Shown: positions 7,950 through 16,511, counted from the stretch's first letter. The stretch: 64,000 nucleotides of DNA from Streptomyces sp. CBMA29 (GCF_014596445.1 NZ_MECL01000224.1:113256-177255), one strand, 5' to 3'. The notes: generated by a model not told the origin, from the letters alone. Program-made: numbers and translations.

Positions 7950-8156
7950 GGCGGGGGCTGAGTTGGCCGGCTGGGCCGTGATCTGGATGCGCTGGCCGGG
8001 GCCGGGATTTTCCTGGAAGTGGCCGGGCATGACGCGCAGTTCGTTGCAGTGATGCTGCGCCTGATCGTGCGGCATGGGGAGTTCACGGCTGAGCGGGCGC
8101 GGCTGTTGCTGGCGACGGAATACGCCCCGCCTTCGGGATCGGATGGTGGTTCGTGA
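7942..8156 (+). pseudogene. small transfer-operon gene with a frameshift
   Basis: GTG at 7942 starts VSEAGAELAG. Then the sense moves to another frame, LGRDLDALAGAGIFLEVAGH, and runs to TGA at 8154-8156 as RLIVRHGEFTAERARLLLA. Adding one base near 7972 would make one protein of about 71 residues. It overlaps its neighbours, as expected for an operon gene. Function unknown. Confidence 0.5.
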
Positions 8157-8584
8157 TGCCGTGGAAACTGATCATCTGGTTGATATCGGCGGCGTTGTGC
8201 GTGGTGCTTCTCATGCAGCCGGTGTGGGAGTGTCCGTTGCCGCGCTGGCTGGGCGGGATCACGTGGGGCTGGGCGCTGGGTGGGTTTCCGCTGACGGTCG
8301 GGCGGATGGTGACGACGTGGCGGCGGTTGTGCATTGCCACGGATCTGGCGGTGACCAACCGGCCGCGCCATGCGGTGATCGCGGGTGACCTGATGGTCAG
8401 CGGGAGTCCGTTGCGTCCTTCGGTTCCGCGTCTGGGGTTGCCACGGTTAACGTGGGCGGGTCTGCGGCTGCGTATCCGGATGCTGCCGGGTCAGACTCCG
8501 GCGCTGTATCTGGCGGCGGCCGAAGCGATGGCGCACGACTGGCGGGTCTACAGGGCTGAGGGTCGGTGTCCTGTGCCTGAGTGA
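8156..8584 (+). pseudogene. N-terminal remnant of a TraSA/FtsK-SpoIIIE DNA translocase
   Basis: 142 residues. Two membrane segments (about 5-22 and 30-50) are followed by TWRRLCIATDLAV...PRHAVIAGDLMVSG and GLRLRIRMLPGQTPALYLAAAEAMAHDWRVY. This is the N-terminal pattern of pSAM2-type TraSA, which pumps double-stranded DNA between mycelia. The frame then stops at 8584. The whole ATPase motor (Walker A and B) is missing and the next sequence is a different small gene, so a large internal deletion has removed the motor. The element should be unable to transfer by itself. Confidence 0.65.
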
Positions 8585-8714
8585 GCCTCCGCGCTGCCCG
8601 ATCTGTGGGCGCCAGCGGGAGTACCGGCGGCGTGGGCGTCTGGTGCGCTGCCGGTACTGCCGCCGCACCTGGCGCCGTCGTCATCCGCGTTCCCGTAAGC
8701 CGCCTCGTCGCTGA
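8577..8714 (+). CDS. small basic zinc-ribbon protein (start uncertain)
   Basis: This frame reads CPICGRQREYRRRGRLVRCRYCRR then TWRRRHPRSRKPPRR and a stop at 8712-8714. Two C-x2-C pairs and a heavily arginine-rich body look like a small DNA-binding zinc ribbon. The only start-like codon in frame is CTG at 8577, in the context CTGAGTGAG; an ATG there would be normal, so the start may have mutated. It overlaps the TraSA remnant stop. Confidence 0.45.
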   Translation: MSEPPRCPICGRQREYRRRGRLVRCRYCRRTWRRRHPRSRKPPRR

Positions 8715-8721
8715 GCGTGTC

Positions 8722-8770
8722 GGCCGTACTGGCCGTACTGGCCGTGCTGGCCGTGCTGGCCGTGCTGGCC
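8722..8770. repeat. 9-bp tandem repeat, five units
   Basis: GGCCGTACT twice then GGCCGTGCT three times and a partial GGCC, directly after the zinc-ribbon stop. No unique spacers, so not a CRISPR. A simple slippage repeat. Confidence 0.85.
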
Positions 8771-8873
8771 GGCGGGCGGATTCCGTAATCATCGCAGCTC
8801 AACCGCTACGGAAAGGAGGGCTTGTCATGCCGTTCTCGGTCCTGTCCGCACGGCACGAAAGGGCTCCGCCGTC

Positions 8874-9803
8874 ATGGCTGTGAACCTGTACGACCGTGCC
8901 GCACGGCGTTCCGCGCTCGACCTGGCGGAGCGCCTGCGGCACTTGAGCGATACCGAAAAGGATCTGATCCGGCTTGCCAATGAGCCCGGCTACGGGCGCT
9001 GGCGTGAGCAGATCCGGGCGACAGGGGGCTGTGCCCGCCCGGTGTATCTGTCCGGGCACGCCACTACGGCAGATCCTTCTACGGGTCTGGTAGTGCGGCA
9101 CTATGACACGGCTGGGGAGCCTGGCGGGCGGCTGGCGGTCCGATGCCGCAACCGCCGTACATCAGTGTGCGCGCCGTGTTCCCGTGAGCACTCCGGGGAC
9201 ACCTTCCACCTGGTGCGCGCCGGACTGCTGGGCGGCAAGAGCGTGCCCACTGCCGTGGTTAACCACCCTCGGCTGTTCGTCACCCTCACCGCCCCGTCGT
9301 TCGGTGCGGTGCACCGTGCGGGCCCGGAACGTTGCCGACCCCGACGTGATGGCGGCGAGTGCGAGCACGGTCGGCCGGTCCGCTGCGGGAAAGTCCATGC
9401 TGACGACGACCGCTTGATCGGTCAGCCACTGTGCAGTGGGTGCTACGACTACCACGCCCACGCGTTGTGGCACGCGCATGCCGGGGAGCTGTGGAACCGC
9501 ACCTGCCGTGCCATCCGGCGTCGCCTGGCGACCGCTGCGGGGATTGGTCAGGCGGCGCTGAACGAGCATCTGCGGGTGTCGTTCGCGAAGGTGGTGGAGT
9601 ACCAGCGGCGTAGCAGGTTCGAATTCTGCTCTTCACCATGGACGCTCGGACAGGTCAAACATGCCCGAGTCCACGACAGTGCCGCTGGGGTGAGTGGGCG
9701 GGACACCGGAGGGCGGTTGACCATCGAACGGGCGGAGATCCGGACACGGACGGGCATGTACGCCGTGCACCTCGTCCCGGTGCTTGTGCTGCCTGTTGGC
9801 TGA
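8874..9803 (+). pseudogene. RepSA-type replication initiator, 3' end replaced
   Basis: From ATG at 8874 (GAAAGG upstream) the first 245 residues match the pSAM2 RepSA family: cysteine pairs CAPCSREH and CSGCYDYH, the HPRLFVTLTAPSFGAVH segment (an HUH-like replication core), GELWNRTCRAIRR, and VSFAKVVEYQRR. In intact RepSA the next residues should be like GAVHFHAVIRLD. Here the homology stops dead at about 9611, at a tRNA T-arm-like sequence, and continues as unrelated SRFEFCSSPWTLG to 9803. About 200 expected residues, including later Rep motifs, are missing. Confidence 0.75.
9613..9638 (+). other. tRNA T-arm-like sequence at the RepSA breakpoint (possible att remnant)
   Basis: GCAGG TTCGAAT TCTGC at 9613-9629 is a canonical five-base T-stem with seven-base loop. 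It is followed by TCTTCACCA. No D-arm or anticodon arm precedes it (that DNA is RepSA coding), so it is a 3'-end fragment, as expected of an integrase attachment core. Confidence 0.5.
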
Positions 9804-9877
9804 GGGGGCGGTGACCGTATGGCGGAGGACCCAGTATGAGCGCTGGGTGCTGGGATCCTACACGTTGTCTCGGCCTG

Positions 9878-11415
9878 TCAGGCGGCCAACGCCGCCGCGA
9901 ACAGATCCACCTCCGTGACCTTGAGCCGTTCCCCCGCGCCGTCGGGATACAGGACGAAACGTACGTCGTAGGAGTCGAGAAGTTCACGCCGTGCGGCGTC
10001 GTCCGGGGCTTCGGCCCATGCCTGGGCGACGGTCTTGCCGGTGGGCACCATCCGCATGCCTGCGGGACAGTCGGGAAGCACCTGTAACTCCTTGGTATCC
10101 CGCCCGATGCGCGCGTACTGGGTCCGGTATCACTCGGCGCCGTCCTCGTCGTTGTGCAGACCCGCCAGCCTGTCCTCACGCAGACGCTTCCGGTCCGCCT
10201 TCAACTCCGCGATCCGCGAAACGTGGCCGCTACCCGCGTCCCACACCTTCTCCATGATCTCGCCCGACCCGTACCGCTCCAGGAACCAACGGGTGATCGT
10301 CTCATCAGCGGTCGTGAGCTTGATCGACGGGGCAGGCGCGCATTTCTCCGACCCCGTGAGCTTCTTCGCCCGGCCCGTGGACCGGTACGAAGCGCCCTCC
10401 CTTCCCCGGCTGCCGACCGTGATCGCGTTGCCGCAGTTCCCGCACGTGCCCAGCTTCGACCCGAGCCGCTTCCCCTTCGGCGCGCAGGGTGCCGTCGCAG
10501 GCTGCGGGTTCGTGGGCCTGCACTTCTCTCGCAGCTGTCCAGGGTCGGCCGGTCCCACGGCCCCTCACACAACCGCACGGGCTGACCGGTCTTCTCGTCC
10601 AGCACCGCGCGCCCGTTGTGCGTCAGATACCCCAGTGACGCCTCGTTGGTGAGAATGAAGATCAGCGACTTCGGCGACCACGGAGTTCCCTTCGACTCCT
10701 TGCCCTACATCACCGCCATATGATCACTCGGCGAAAGGACACCTGACCTCGTCAGCCGCGCCGCCTCCGTATACGGCGTGATCCTTCCCGTCTCATCGGC
10801 CAACAGCCGGTTGGCGACATTGCGCGCGTTCAGTGCCGCCGCCTTGTGCAGACGAACATGATCGACCTTGCCCATGGGCGTCAGACGCACGTACTCAAAA
10901 CCGTACGACGGCGCGTTGTTGGGCTTCCCCATCGTCCGAGCTGTCACGGCCCCGTCCCGGTTGCGCTTCTGCATGGCGCGCAACTCCATCTGCGCACCGA
11001 ACGACTCCATGCTCAACCGCATCTCGTCGACCGGATCATCCAAGTCCCACGGACCGTCGTGCCCGTCCGTCACCAACAGCTTCTTCTGCTCATGGATCGT
11101 GTGCGCCGTGTTCAGCACATCCCACTGGTTGCGGCCGATCCGGTCCACACTCGGCCCCACGATCCCCGGATACGGACCCTCCTCACCCCGCAGCCACGGC
11201 CCCAGCTCCGGCCGCGTCAACGGGTCCGTGCCCCCCGACACCTCCCAGTCGTCCGCCCCCGCAATCACGTGTCCACCCACGCCCGCCGCCGCCGCAAGGA
11301 CCTGCGCGCCCTGCTTCTCCGGCGACGACGTCGCCTCTTTCTTCCGACTGAGCCTGCGCACGCCGACCAGGCACTTGCCACAGCCGTCATACTCAGTCGT
11401 CACCATGCCGCTCAT
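9878..11415 (-). pseudogene. large serine recombinase (integrase), broken by stops and a frameshift
   Basis: From ATG at 11415 the frame reads CLVGVRRLSRKKEATSSPEK (resolvase catalytic start) through PGIVGPSVDRIGRN to MAVM, where TAG at 10705-10707 interrupts. The same frame resumes GTPWSPKSLIFILTNEASLG and YLTHNGRAVLDEKTGQPVRL (recombinase domain). Near 10530 it shifts to another frame carrying the zinc ribbon CGNCGNAITVG and the coiled coil SRIAELKADRKRLREDRLAG, then a TGA at 10130-10132, then a tail of the usual type to 9878. Two stops and one frameshift make it inactive. It was probably the integrase of this element or of one inserted into it. Confidence 0.85.
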
Positions 11416-11716
11416 GGACCGCCGCCCTCCTCCGCACGTCACGTGCGTTTTGAGGAAGTCCCCTCGGGGAATTGCGCGCTCAGCCACAGCGGTGGCGCGC
11501 CTTTGAAAACCGGCCCCAGCGGGGCAGATGCTGTTGTTCTCGGGCTAACAACCCGGCGGGGGCTGGCCGCGCAGTTCCTCCCCCAGCCTTCGGCCGTGAG
11601 GTGCCCGCAGCGCCCTAAAAGCAAGGTTCTGCGGGGCAGGCCCTGCGCAAGGTGAACGCGCTGGCCGCGCGACCTCCTGGCGGGAGGCCACCCGGTGGAG
11701 GTTCTAGGGTCGGGGG
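11416..11716. other. non-coding right border of the island with a repeat-family copy
   Basis: No gene is supported. From 11449 to about 11660 this is a copy of the interspersed repeat family, listed separately. The island's right edge lies here or within the repeat, since 11717 onward is ordinary chromosome. Confidence 0.6.
11449..11660. repeat. degenerate interspersed repeat copy at the island's right edge
   Basis: Blocks GGTGGCGCGCCTTTGAAAAC (about 11491-11510), CGGCCCCAGCGGGGCAGATG and CCGCGCAGTTCC match the reverse complement of the intact copy at 24901-25040 with few differences. The tail GGCCCTGCGCAAGGTGAAC (about 11639-11657) matches the copy at 45115-45268. Confidence 0.8.
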
Positions 11717-12295
11717 ATGGTCACCCAGGCGTTCGGGATCGCGGAGTTCCAACTGGTGCTGCTGCGAAGGATGGCGGACCACCAACCGGAACTGGTGGAC
11801 GAGGCGCTCCGGACGCTGGGAGCGACGCACGCGCAGGCGCGGGAGGCGCACAAGAGGTGGCAGGCGAGAGTCCACTCGCGCACCTTCCCGGCCGGGGAGC
11901 GGCGGTACAGGACGGCGCTGGGCCCTCCGGAGGCGGAGGAGGAACGGCGGATCGGCGACCTGACGTGCAGAGCCCTGCGGTGGCCGACCCCACTGTGGCC
12001 GGACCTGAGATTCGAGGTGCTGTGCGCGCCGGGCGGCGGCTCGGCGGTGTGGAACGAGTGGCTGGTACGGGCCCCGGGAGCGCCGACGCCCAGGCTGCGG
12101 GAGGTGGCCGACCTGAGGCCGTGGTCGTGCACGGTGGACGACGCGGCCAGGTCGTTCCCGCCCGCGGAACCGCTGCCGCCGGACGCGCCGAGCCGTACCC
12201 GCGTGGCGCTGACACCGCCCGGCGGCGGCGCGAGGGTGGTCGCTCACTTCACATGGGGTCTGTTGCAGTACGTGGACCAGGGGGACTGGCGCTGA
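11717..12295 (+). CDS. conserved Streptomyces protein of unknown function
   Basis: 192 residues from ATG at 11717 (CGGGGG just upstream). It starts MVTQAFGIAEFQLVLLRRMA with an amphipathic N-terminal half, then a mixed beta-rich half ending FTWGLLQYVDQGDWR. No signal peptide, membrane helix or catalytic motif is apparent. Soluble and probably cytoplasmic. It is the first ordinary chromosomal gene right of the island and has its own strong terminator at 12327-12365. I do not recognise a family. Confidence 0.7.
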   Translation: MVTQAFGIAEFQLVLLRRMADHQPELVDEALRTLGATHAQAREAHKRWQARVHSRTFPAGERRYRTALGPPEAEEERRIGDLTCRALRWPTPLWPDLRFEVLCAPGGGSAVWNEWLVRAPGAPTPRLREVADLRPWSCTVDDAARSFPPAEPLPPDAPSRTRVALTPPGGGARVVAHFTWGLLQYVDQGDWR

Positions 12296-12326
12296 GCGCC
12301 CCACTTTTGTACCGTGAGGGAACAAA

Positions 12327-12365
12327 GTGGTTCCGCCCGCTTCCCTGACCGGCGGGCGGAACCAC
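12327..12365 (+). terminator. intrinsic terminator, 14-bp perfect stem
   Basis: GTGGTTCCGCCCGC (12327-12340) pairs with GCGGGCGGAACCAC (12352-12365) around an 11-base loop, 32 bases after the 11717 gene stop. Confidence 0.85.
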
Positions 12366-12372
12366 GTTGCCG

Positions 12373-12429
12373 TAGTTGACGCAGTTGACGCAGTCGACGC
12401 AGTTGCCGTAGACGCCGTAGACGCCGTAG
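12373..12429. repeat. 9-bp direct repeats GACGCAGTT / GACGCCGTA
   Basis: Between the terminator and the HAD gene, six to seven units of a 9-base repeat: GACGCAGTT, GACGCAGTC, GACGCAGTT, then GACGCCGTA twice, with related flanking units. They lie in the HAD gene leader. No spacers. Confidence 0.75.
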
Positions 12430-12458
12430 ATCACCGATGTACCGAGGAGCCCCAGAAC

Positions 12459-13109
12459 ATGCCCGTCCTCTCCGCGAAAGCCCTGCTGCTGGACATGGAC
12501 GGAACGCTGGTGAATTCGGACGCCGTCGTGGAGCGCTGCTGGCGCGCCTGGGCCGGCCGGCACGGCCTGGACGCCGACGCGGTGCTGAAGGTCGTGCACG
12601 GCCGCCAGGGCCACGCGACGATGGCCGTCCTGCTCCCCGAGCGCCCGATGGCCGAGAACTACGCGGAGAACGCGCTGATGCTCGCCGAGGAGACCGCCGA
12701 CACCGACGGAGTCGTGCAGGTGCCCGGCGCCACCGCCTTCCTGGCCTCGCTCGACGGCCGCCCGCACGCGCTGGTGACCTCGGCGAGCGAGGAACTGGCG
12801 ACGACCAGGATGGCCGCCGCGGGCCTTCCCCTGCCGCCCGTCATGGTGACCGCGGAGCGGGTGAGCGCGAGCAAGCCGGACCCCGAGGGCTTTCTGAAGG
12901 GCGCGGCCGAACTGGGCTTCGCACCCGAGGACTGCGTGGTGTTCGAGGACGCCGAGGTCGGCATCGCGGCGGCGCGGGCCGCCGGGATGCGGGTGATCGG
13001 CGTCGGCCCGCGCGCCGCGGTCCACGCGCCCACCGCCCACGTCGACTCGCTGGAGCGGGTACGGGTCGAGGCCGTCGCGGACGGCGGCCTCCGTATCGTC
13101 GTCGACTGA
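12459..13109 (+). CDS. HAD-superfamily phosphatase, beta-phosphoglucomutase-like
   Basis: 216 residues from ATG at 12459, preceded by GAGGAG. It shows all HAD motifs: LLLDMDGTLVNS (nucleophile and acid Asp), VTSAS (motif II), KPDPEGFL (motif III Lys) and FEDAEVGIAAARAAGM (motif IV). The inserted alpha-helical cap between motifs I and II is that of the sugar-phosphate phosphatase / beta-phosphoglucomutase subgroup. The likely substrate is a small sugar phosphate, but this cannot be fixed. Monocistronic. Confidence 0.9.
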   Translation: MPVLSAKALLLDMDGTLVNSDAVVERCWRAWAGRHGLDADAVLKVVHGRQGHATMAVLLPERPMAENYAENALMLAEETADTDGVVQVPGATAFLASLDGRPHALVTSASEELATTRMAAAGLPLPPVMVTAERVSASKPDPEGFLKGAAELGFAPEDCVVFEDAEVGIAAARAAGMRVIGVGPRAAVHAPTAHVDSLERVRVEAVADGGLRIVVD

Positions 13110-13162
13110 GACGCAGGGCGAGACATACGGACGAGACGTACGGGCGCGACCGACGTAACGAA

Positions 13163-13192
13163 CGGGCCGGACCCACTTCAGGGTCCGGCCCG
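13163..13192. terminator. bidirectional terminator, 12-bp stem
   Basis: CGGGCCGGACCC (13163-13174) pairs with GGGTCCGGCCCG (13181-13192), loop ACTTCA. It lies between two converging genes and serves both. Confidence 0.85.
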
Positions 13193-13217
13193 CCGTGTCG
13201 TACGGCCTCGCGGAGGG

Positions 13218-13799
13218 TCAGCCCGCGGCGGCCTCGTAGAGGCTGAACCCGGCGAGCACCACCATCACGGCTGCCGCGATCTTCGTGATCAGCGCCAGCG
13301 GCACCCGCTTCATGAGCAGCCGCCCGCCGAAGATGCCCAGGGCCGCGACCGCCCACAGGCCGAGGACGGCGCCGATGCCGACCGAGACCGGGTCGTCGTA
13401 GCGGGCGGCGAGATTGGCGGTCATGATCTGCGTGAGGTCACCGAATTCGGCGACCAGGATGAGCATGAAGCCGGTGCCCGAGACCTTCCAGAAGCTCTGG
13501 TTGGCGGGCTCGCGCACCTCCTCGTCGTCGTCGCCCTTGGAGAAGAGCAGCATGGCCGCGCCGCCGAGGAAGAGCAGTCCGACCACGCCCTGGACCCAGC
13601 GGTGCGGCAGCAAGGTGAGCAGGCTGCCCGCGGCGATGGCGAGGGCGACGTGGACGACGAAGGCGGCGGCGACGCCCACGAAGACGTACGAGGCGCGGTA
13701 GCGGGTGCCGAGCATGAGCCCGGCGAGCGCGGTCTTGTCGGGGAGTTCGGCAAGGAAGATCACGCCGAAGACGACGGCGATGACGGTCAGGCTGAGCAC
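13218..13799 (-). CDS. TMEM165/GDT1 (UPF0016) cation transporter
   Basis: 193 residues with six hydrophobic helices. The two family signatures are present: AELPDKTAL in the first helix pair (about 18-26) and AEFGDLTQI in the second (about 117-125), which line the cation path. An acidic cytoplasmic loop (KGDDDEEV) separates the repeats. Family members (Gdt1, MneA) move manganese or calcium out of the cytoplasm against protons. No yybP-ykoY-type manganese riboswitch could be recognised in its leader. Confidence 0.9.
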   Translation of the reverse strand: MLSLTVIAVVFGVIFLAELPDKTALAGLMLGTRYRASYVFVGVAAAFVVHVALAIAAGSLLTLLPHRWVQGVVGLLFLGGAAMLLFSKGDDDEEVREPANQSFWKVSGTGFMLILVAEFGDLTQIMTANLAARYDDPVSVGIGAVLGLWAVAALGIFGGRLLMKRVPLALITKIAAAVMVVLAGFSLYEAAAG

Positions 13800-14118
13800 G
13801 GGGTCTGGTCCTCAATCGGTCGGGCGCCGTACCGAGAGATCCAGGGGAACGTCAAGCCGTATCTGAGATCGCTTCGGCACGGCAGCGTCGGAACACTGCG
13901 GCCGAAGGTCTCGCTGGCGGGCTGTACGCGCATCGCGCGGCACACCCGCCTCCGGGCGCCGGCTCAGAACAGCGAACTGCGGCTGAACTGAGCAGTATGT
14001 CGACGGTCCGGCGAAGAGCTACTCCCCTTCTGCTGCGACGAGTCTACTCGACGCCCGAACGGGGTCCCGCACCCGGGACCGGAGCGCCCGGTCCGGACCC
14101 CGGTCCGAGACCGCCCGG
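13800..14118. other. 319-base gap with GC-rich hairpins only
   Basis: Between the UPF0016 gene start and the end of the FetB-like gene. I see no coding frame with a start site. A GC-rich self-complementary block (GGGACCGGAGCGCCCGGTCC and CGGACCCCGGTCCGAG, about 14070-14110) could terminate the FetB-like transcript. The UPF0016 promoter should lie near 13800-13860. Confidence 0.5.
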
Positions 14119-14946
14119 TCACTGGGCAGGAACGCGCGTGATGCGGCCCCGCGCGACCAGTTCGAGGACGACGGAGACCGCGACGGCCTGTACGGCCATC
14201 AGCGCGATGAGCACGAAAAGCTGCACGGCCCCGGCCGACACGGGGCTCGCGCCGCCCAGCAGCATGCCCACGAAGGCGCCGGGCAGGGTCACCAGGCCCA
14301 CCGTCCTGGTCTGGTCGAGGCCGGGGACCAGCGCCCCGGACGCGGCCGGTCTGGCGATCTCCAGGCGCGCGTCACGGTCGGAGAAGCCCAGCGCCATCGC
14401 GGCCTCCACCTCGCCCGCGCGCAGCTTCAGCTCCTCCAGGGCGCGCCGCCCCCCGAGCACGGTGGCGGTGAGCGCGCCGCCGATGAGGATTCCGGCCACC
14501 GGGATGAGCGCGATCCCGTCGATCGGCACCAGGCCGGTCAGCACGAGCACGACGACCACCGGCAGCGCGCCCGCCGCGACGGGCACCGCAGCCCACCACC
14601 AGGTGCGGTTACGGGTGATCCGGCGCCCCGCGGTCCGCGACGCGACCGCGAACATCAGCGCCACGAAGCCCAGCAGCGCCGCCTGGTGCTTGACGACCCA
14701 GCCGATGAGGGCGGCGACCACCGCGAGCTGTACGGCCGCCCTGAGGCCCGCCAGGGCGATGCCGCGCGCGTAGTCGTCGTGCTCGTCCGCGAGCCTGGCG
14801 TACGCGGCGACCCCGGCGGCCACCACGAGCAGCGCGGCGAGAACGAAGCCGAGGGTCTTGTCGACCGGCAGCAGGGAGGAATTCGAGGCCAGCGACGTGG
14901 ACAGCGTCTCGTGGGTGGACACTGGAGGAGCGGGTGCGGAAGCCAC
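14119..14946 (-). CDS. FetB-like ABC transporter permease (UPF0014)
   Basis: 275 residues with about seven membrane helices. Family hallmarks are the RAAVQLAVVAALIGWVVKHQ segment and the cytoplasmic coupling region EAAMALGFSDRDARLEIARP followed by ALVPGLDQTRTVGLVTLPGA and FVGMLLGGASP. E. coli FetB with the ATPase FetA exports iron and helps resist peroxide. No ATPase gene is adjacent here, so a partner must be encoded elsewhere. It is transcribed away from the DedA gene, with about 350 bases of shared regulatory DNA. Confidence 0.88.
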   Translation of the reverse strand: MASAPAPPVSTHETLSTSLASNSSLLPVDKTLGFVLAALLVVAAGVAAYARLADEHDDYARGIALAGLRAAVQLAVVAALIGWVVKHQAALLGFVALMFAVASRTAGRRITRNRTWWWAAVPVAAGALPVVVVLVLTGLVPIDGIALIPVAGILIGGALTATVLGGRRALEELKLRAGEVEAAMALGFSDRDARLEIARPAASGALVPGLDQTRTVGLVTLPGAFVGMLLGGASPVSAGAVQLFVLIALMAVQAVAVSVVLELVARGRITRVPAQ

Positions 14947-15293
14947 AGCGTCACTGTAGGCGGGCGCCCGCCCGGCGCCCCCGCCGATTCCCGCGCGGAT
15001 CGTACGGATTTCCGATCAGTTCTCTGATCAGCGATGAACGGTCCCGGCGGAAAGTATTCTCGTAGTGATGTCTACTACGTCACGTGCCCTCGCCGGTTCC
15101 GGCGGCGCCCCTTGGCGTACGCTGTACGGCTGACGGTGGATGAAGATCTTCGACCACCCGGCGGCACCCCTTCAGGACCCGGTTTGACGAGGCGAAACGC
15201 CGACGGAGAGCCGGAAAGCACGGCGAGTACGAGGTGCCCGGCATCAGACGGGCGCTCCACGGGTACGAATTCGGCCAAGGACGAGGAGGCGCG
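14947..15293. promoter_or_regulatory. divergent promoter region with two dyads and a repeated 14-mer
   Basis: No gene. GATCAG-TTCT-CTGATC at 15014-15029 and CGTAGT/ACTACG at 15061-15079 are operator-like dyads. CGGAAAGTATTCTC at 15048-15061 occurs again at 16420-16433, in front of the encapsulin gene. Confidence 0.5.
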
Positions 15294-15974
15294 GTGCTGC
15301 AAGGGCTGGGCTCCCTTTTCGACTGGCCCTGGATCTACGTTCTCGTGGCGAGTTCCGTGATCCTCGACGTCTTCGTGCCGGTCCTGCCGAGCGGTGTGCT
15401 GGTGATCAGCGCGGCCACCGCCGGGACCGCCAGCTCACGCGACGACATGCTCGACGTCTTCGCGCTCCTGGTGTGCGCCGCCGTCGCGTCCTGCCTCGGC
15501 GACCTGCTGGCGTACCGGCTGGCCTTCCGGGGCGGCGACTGGTTCGACCGGAGAGTGGCGTCCTCGCGGCGCCTGGCGGGCGCGCACGAACGGCTCGGAC
15601 AGGTACTGCACCAGGGCGGCGGCGCCCTGGTGGTCCTCGCCCGCTTCGCACCGGCCGGCCGCAGTGTGGTCAGCCTGGGCGCGGGCGCCGCCCGCCGCAG
15701 CCCACGCGAATTCCTGCCCTGGTCGGCCCTGGCCGGGGTCGCCTGGGCGACGTACAGCGTCGGGCTCGGCTGGATCGGCGGGAAGTGGCTGGGCGCGAGC
15801 TGGCTCGGCACCCTGATGTCGTTCGTCGCGCTGCTGGGCGCGGGAGCCTTCGCCGCGTACGTCTTCCGCCGGGAGCGCCGCAGCGCGCTGGCCGCGGCGC
15901 TCGCCGCCGTGCCGCTCACCATCCCGCCGCAGGTGACGCCCCCGGACCGCGGCTCGGTCGTCGAGGCGCTGTAG
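15294..15974 (+). CDS. DedA/SNARE-associated family membrane protein
   Basis: GTG at 15294 with GAGGAGG just upstream is preferred to the in-frame ATG at 15234, which has no ribosome site. 226 residues. Helices surround the family core: ILDVFVPVLPSGVLVISAA (re-entrant Pro-Ser-Gly), CLGDLLAYRLAFRGGDW, and VLARFAPAGRSVVSLGAGAA with the conserved Arg. DedA proteins act in lipid carrier recycling and membrane homeostasis, probably as flippases. Single gene. Confidence 0.88.
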   Translation: MLQGLGSLFDWPWIYVLVASSVILDVFVPVLPSGVLVISAATAGTASSRDDMLDVFALLVCAAVASCLGDLLAYRLAFRGGDWFDRRVASSRRLAGAHERLGQVLHQGGGALVVLARFAPAGRSVVSLGAGAARRSPREFLPWSALAGVAWATYSVGLGWIGGKWLGASWLGTLMSFVALLGAGAFAAYVFRRERRSALAAALAAVPLTIPPQVTPPDRGSVVEAL

Positions 15975-16059
15975 CCGTTCCGGTCGGCGCGAGCGCGAGG
16001 GCCGCCCGCGTCGACACGGGTACGGTCCCGTACTGGTCCCGGACCGGTCCCGCACCCGG

Positions 16060-16245
16060 TCAGCGGCGACGACGCCGTCTGCTGGGGACCGCCCAGCCCG
16101 ATCCGACGCCCGCCAGGTGCAGTGCGACGAAGACCAGTCCCGCGAGCAGCAGACTGATCGGCGTGAAGCCCGCGTCCGTGCTCGTGCTCGTGGCGTTGAT
16201 GATGTACGCGATGGCGAAGATGACTGCCCCGATTGCGGCGAACAT
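16060..16245 (-). CDS. small two-helix membrane protein
   Basis: ATG at 16245 with AGGAGG seven bases before it. 61 residues: two hydrophobic helices (about 2-15 and 29-46) joined by a short polar stretch NATSTSTDAGF, then a tail of six arginines. Widespread small Streptomyces membrane proteins have this plan; function unknown. The upstream extension of the frame lacks a ribosome site and is not coding-like. Confidence 0.75.
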   Translation of the reverse strand: MFAAIGAVIFAIAYIINATSTSTDAGFTPISLLLAGLVFVALHLAGVGSGWAVPSRRRRRR

Positions 16246-16419
16246 CCCGGACCTCCTGTAAGCCGGCCCTCGGGCCGGCGGTGCTCGTGCGGTGCGGCGG
16301 CGCCGGGTGGCGTCCCCACCCACCGGTTGCCCCCGAACTCCCCCCTGACGCACACGGGTTCGAGCGCGCGCCGGGTCGCGCTCCCTGTGCGCCGCGGCAA
16401 AAGCCGCGATCCGGATTTT

Positions 16420-16433
16420 CGGAAAGTATTCTC
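16420..16433. promoter_or_regulatory. 14-mer CGGAAAGTATTCTC shared with 15048-15061
   Basis: Exact second copy of a 14-base sequence, 79 bases before the encapsulin start. It may be a promoter element or regulator half-site common to the DedA and encapsulin genes. Confidence 0.45.
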
Positions 16434-16511
16434 ACTCGTTTCGGCAATAGGCAGCACTCTGCGTGACGGAAAGAATGGGGCCGTATCACCCGCTTACGGG
16501 AAGGACAGCAC

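Noticed and set aside
8722..8770. Possible CRISPR-like array
   Set aside because: Units are contiguous 9-mers without spacers; a slippage repeat.
9540..9640. Complete tRNA gene around the T-arm sequence
   Set aside because: No acceptor, D-arm or anticodon arm upstream; the DNA there encodes RepSA.
13800..13900. yybP-ykoY manganese riboswitch before the UPF0016 gene
   Set aside because: I looked for the conserved riboswitch segments in the leader on the minus strand and could not find them.
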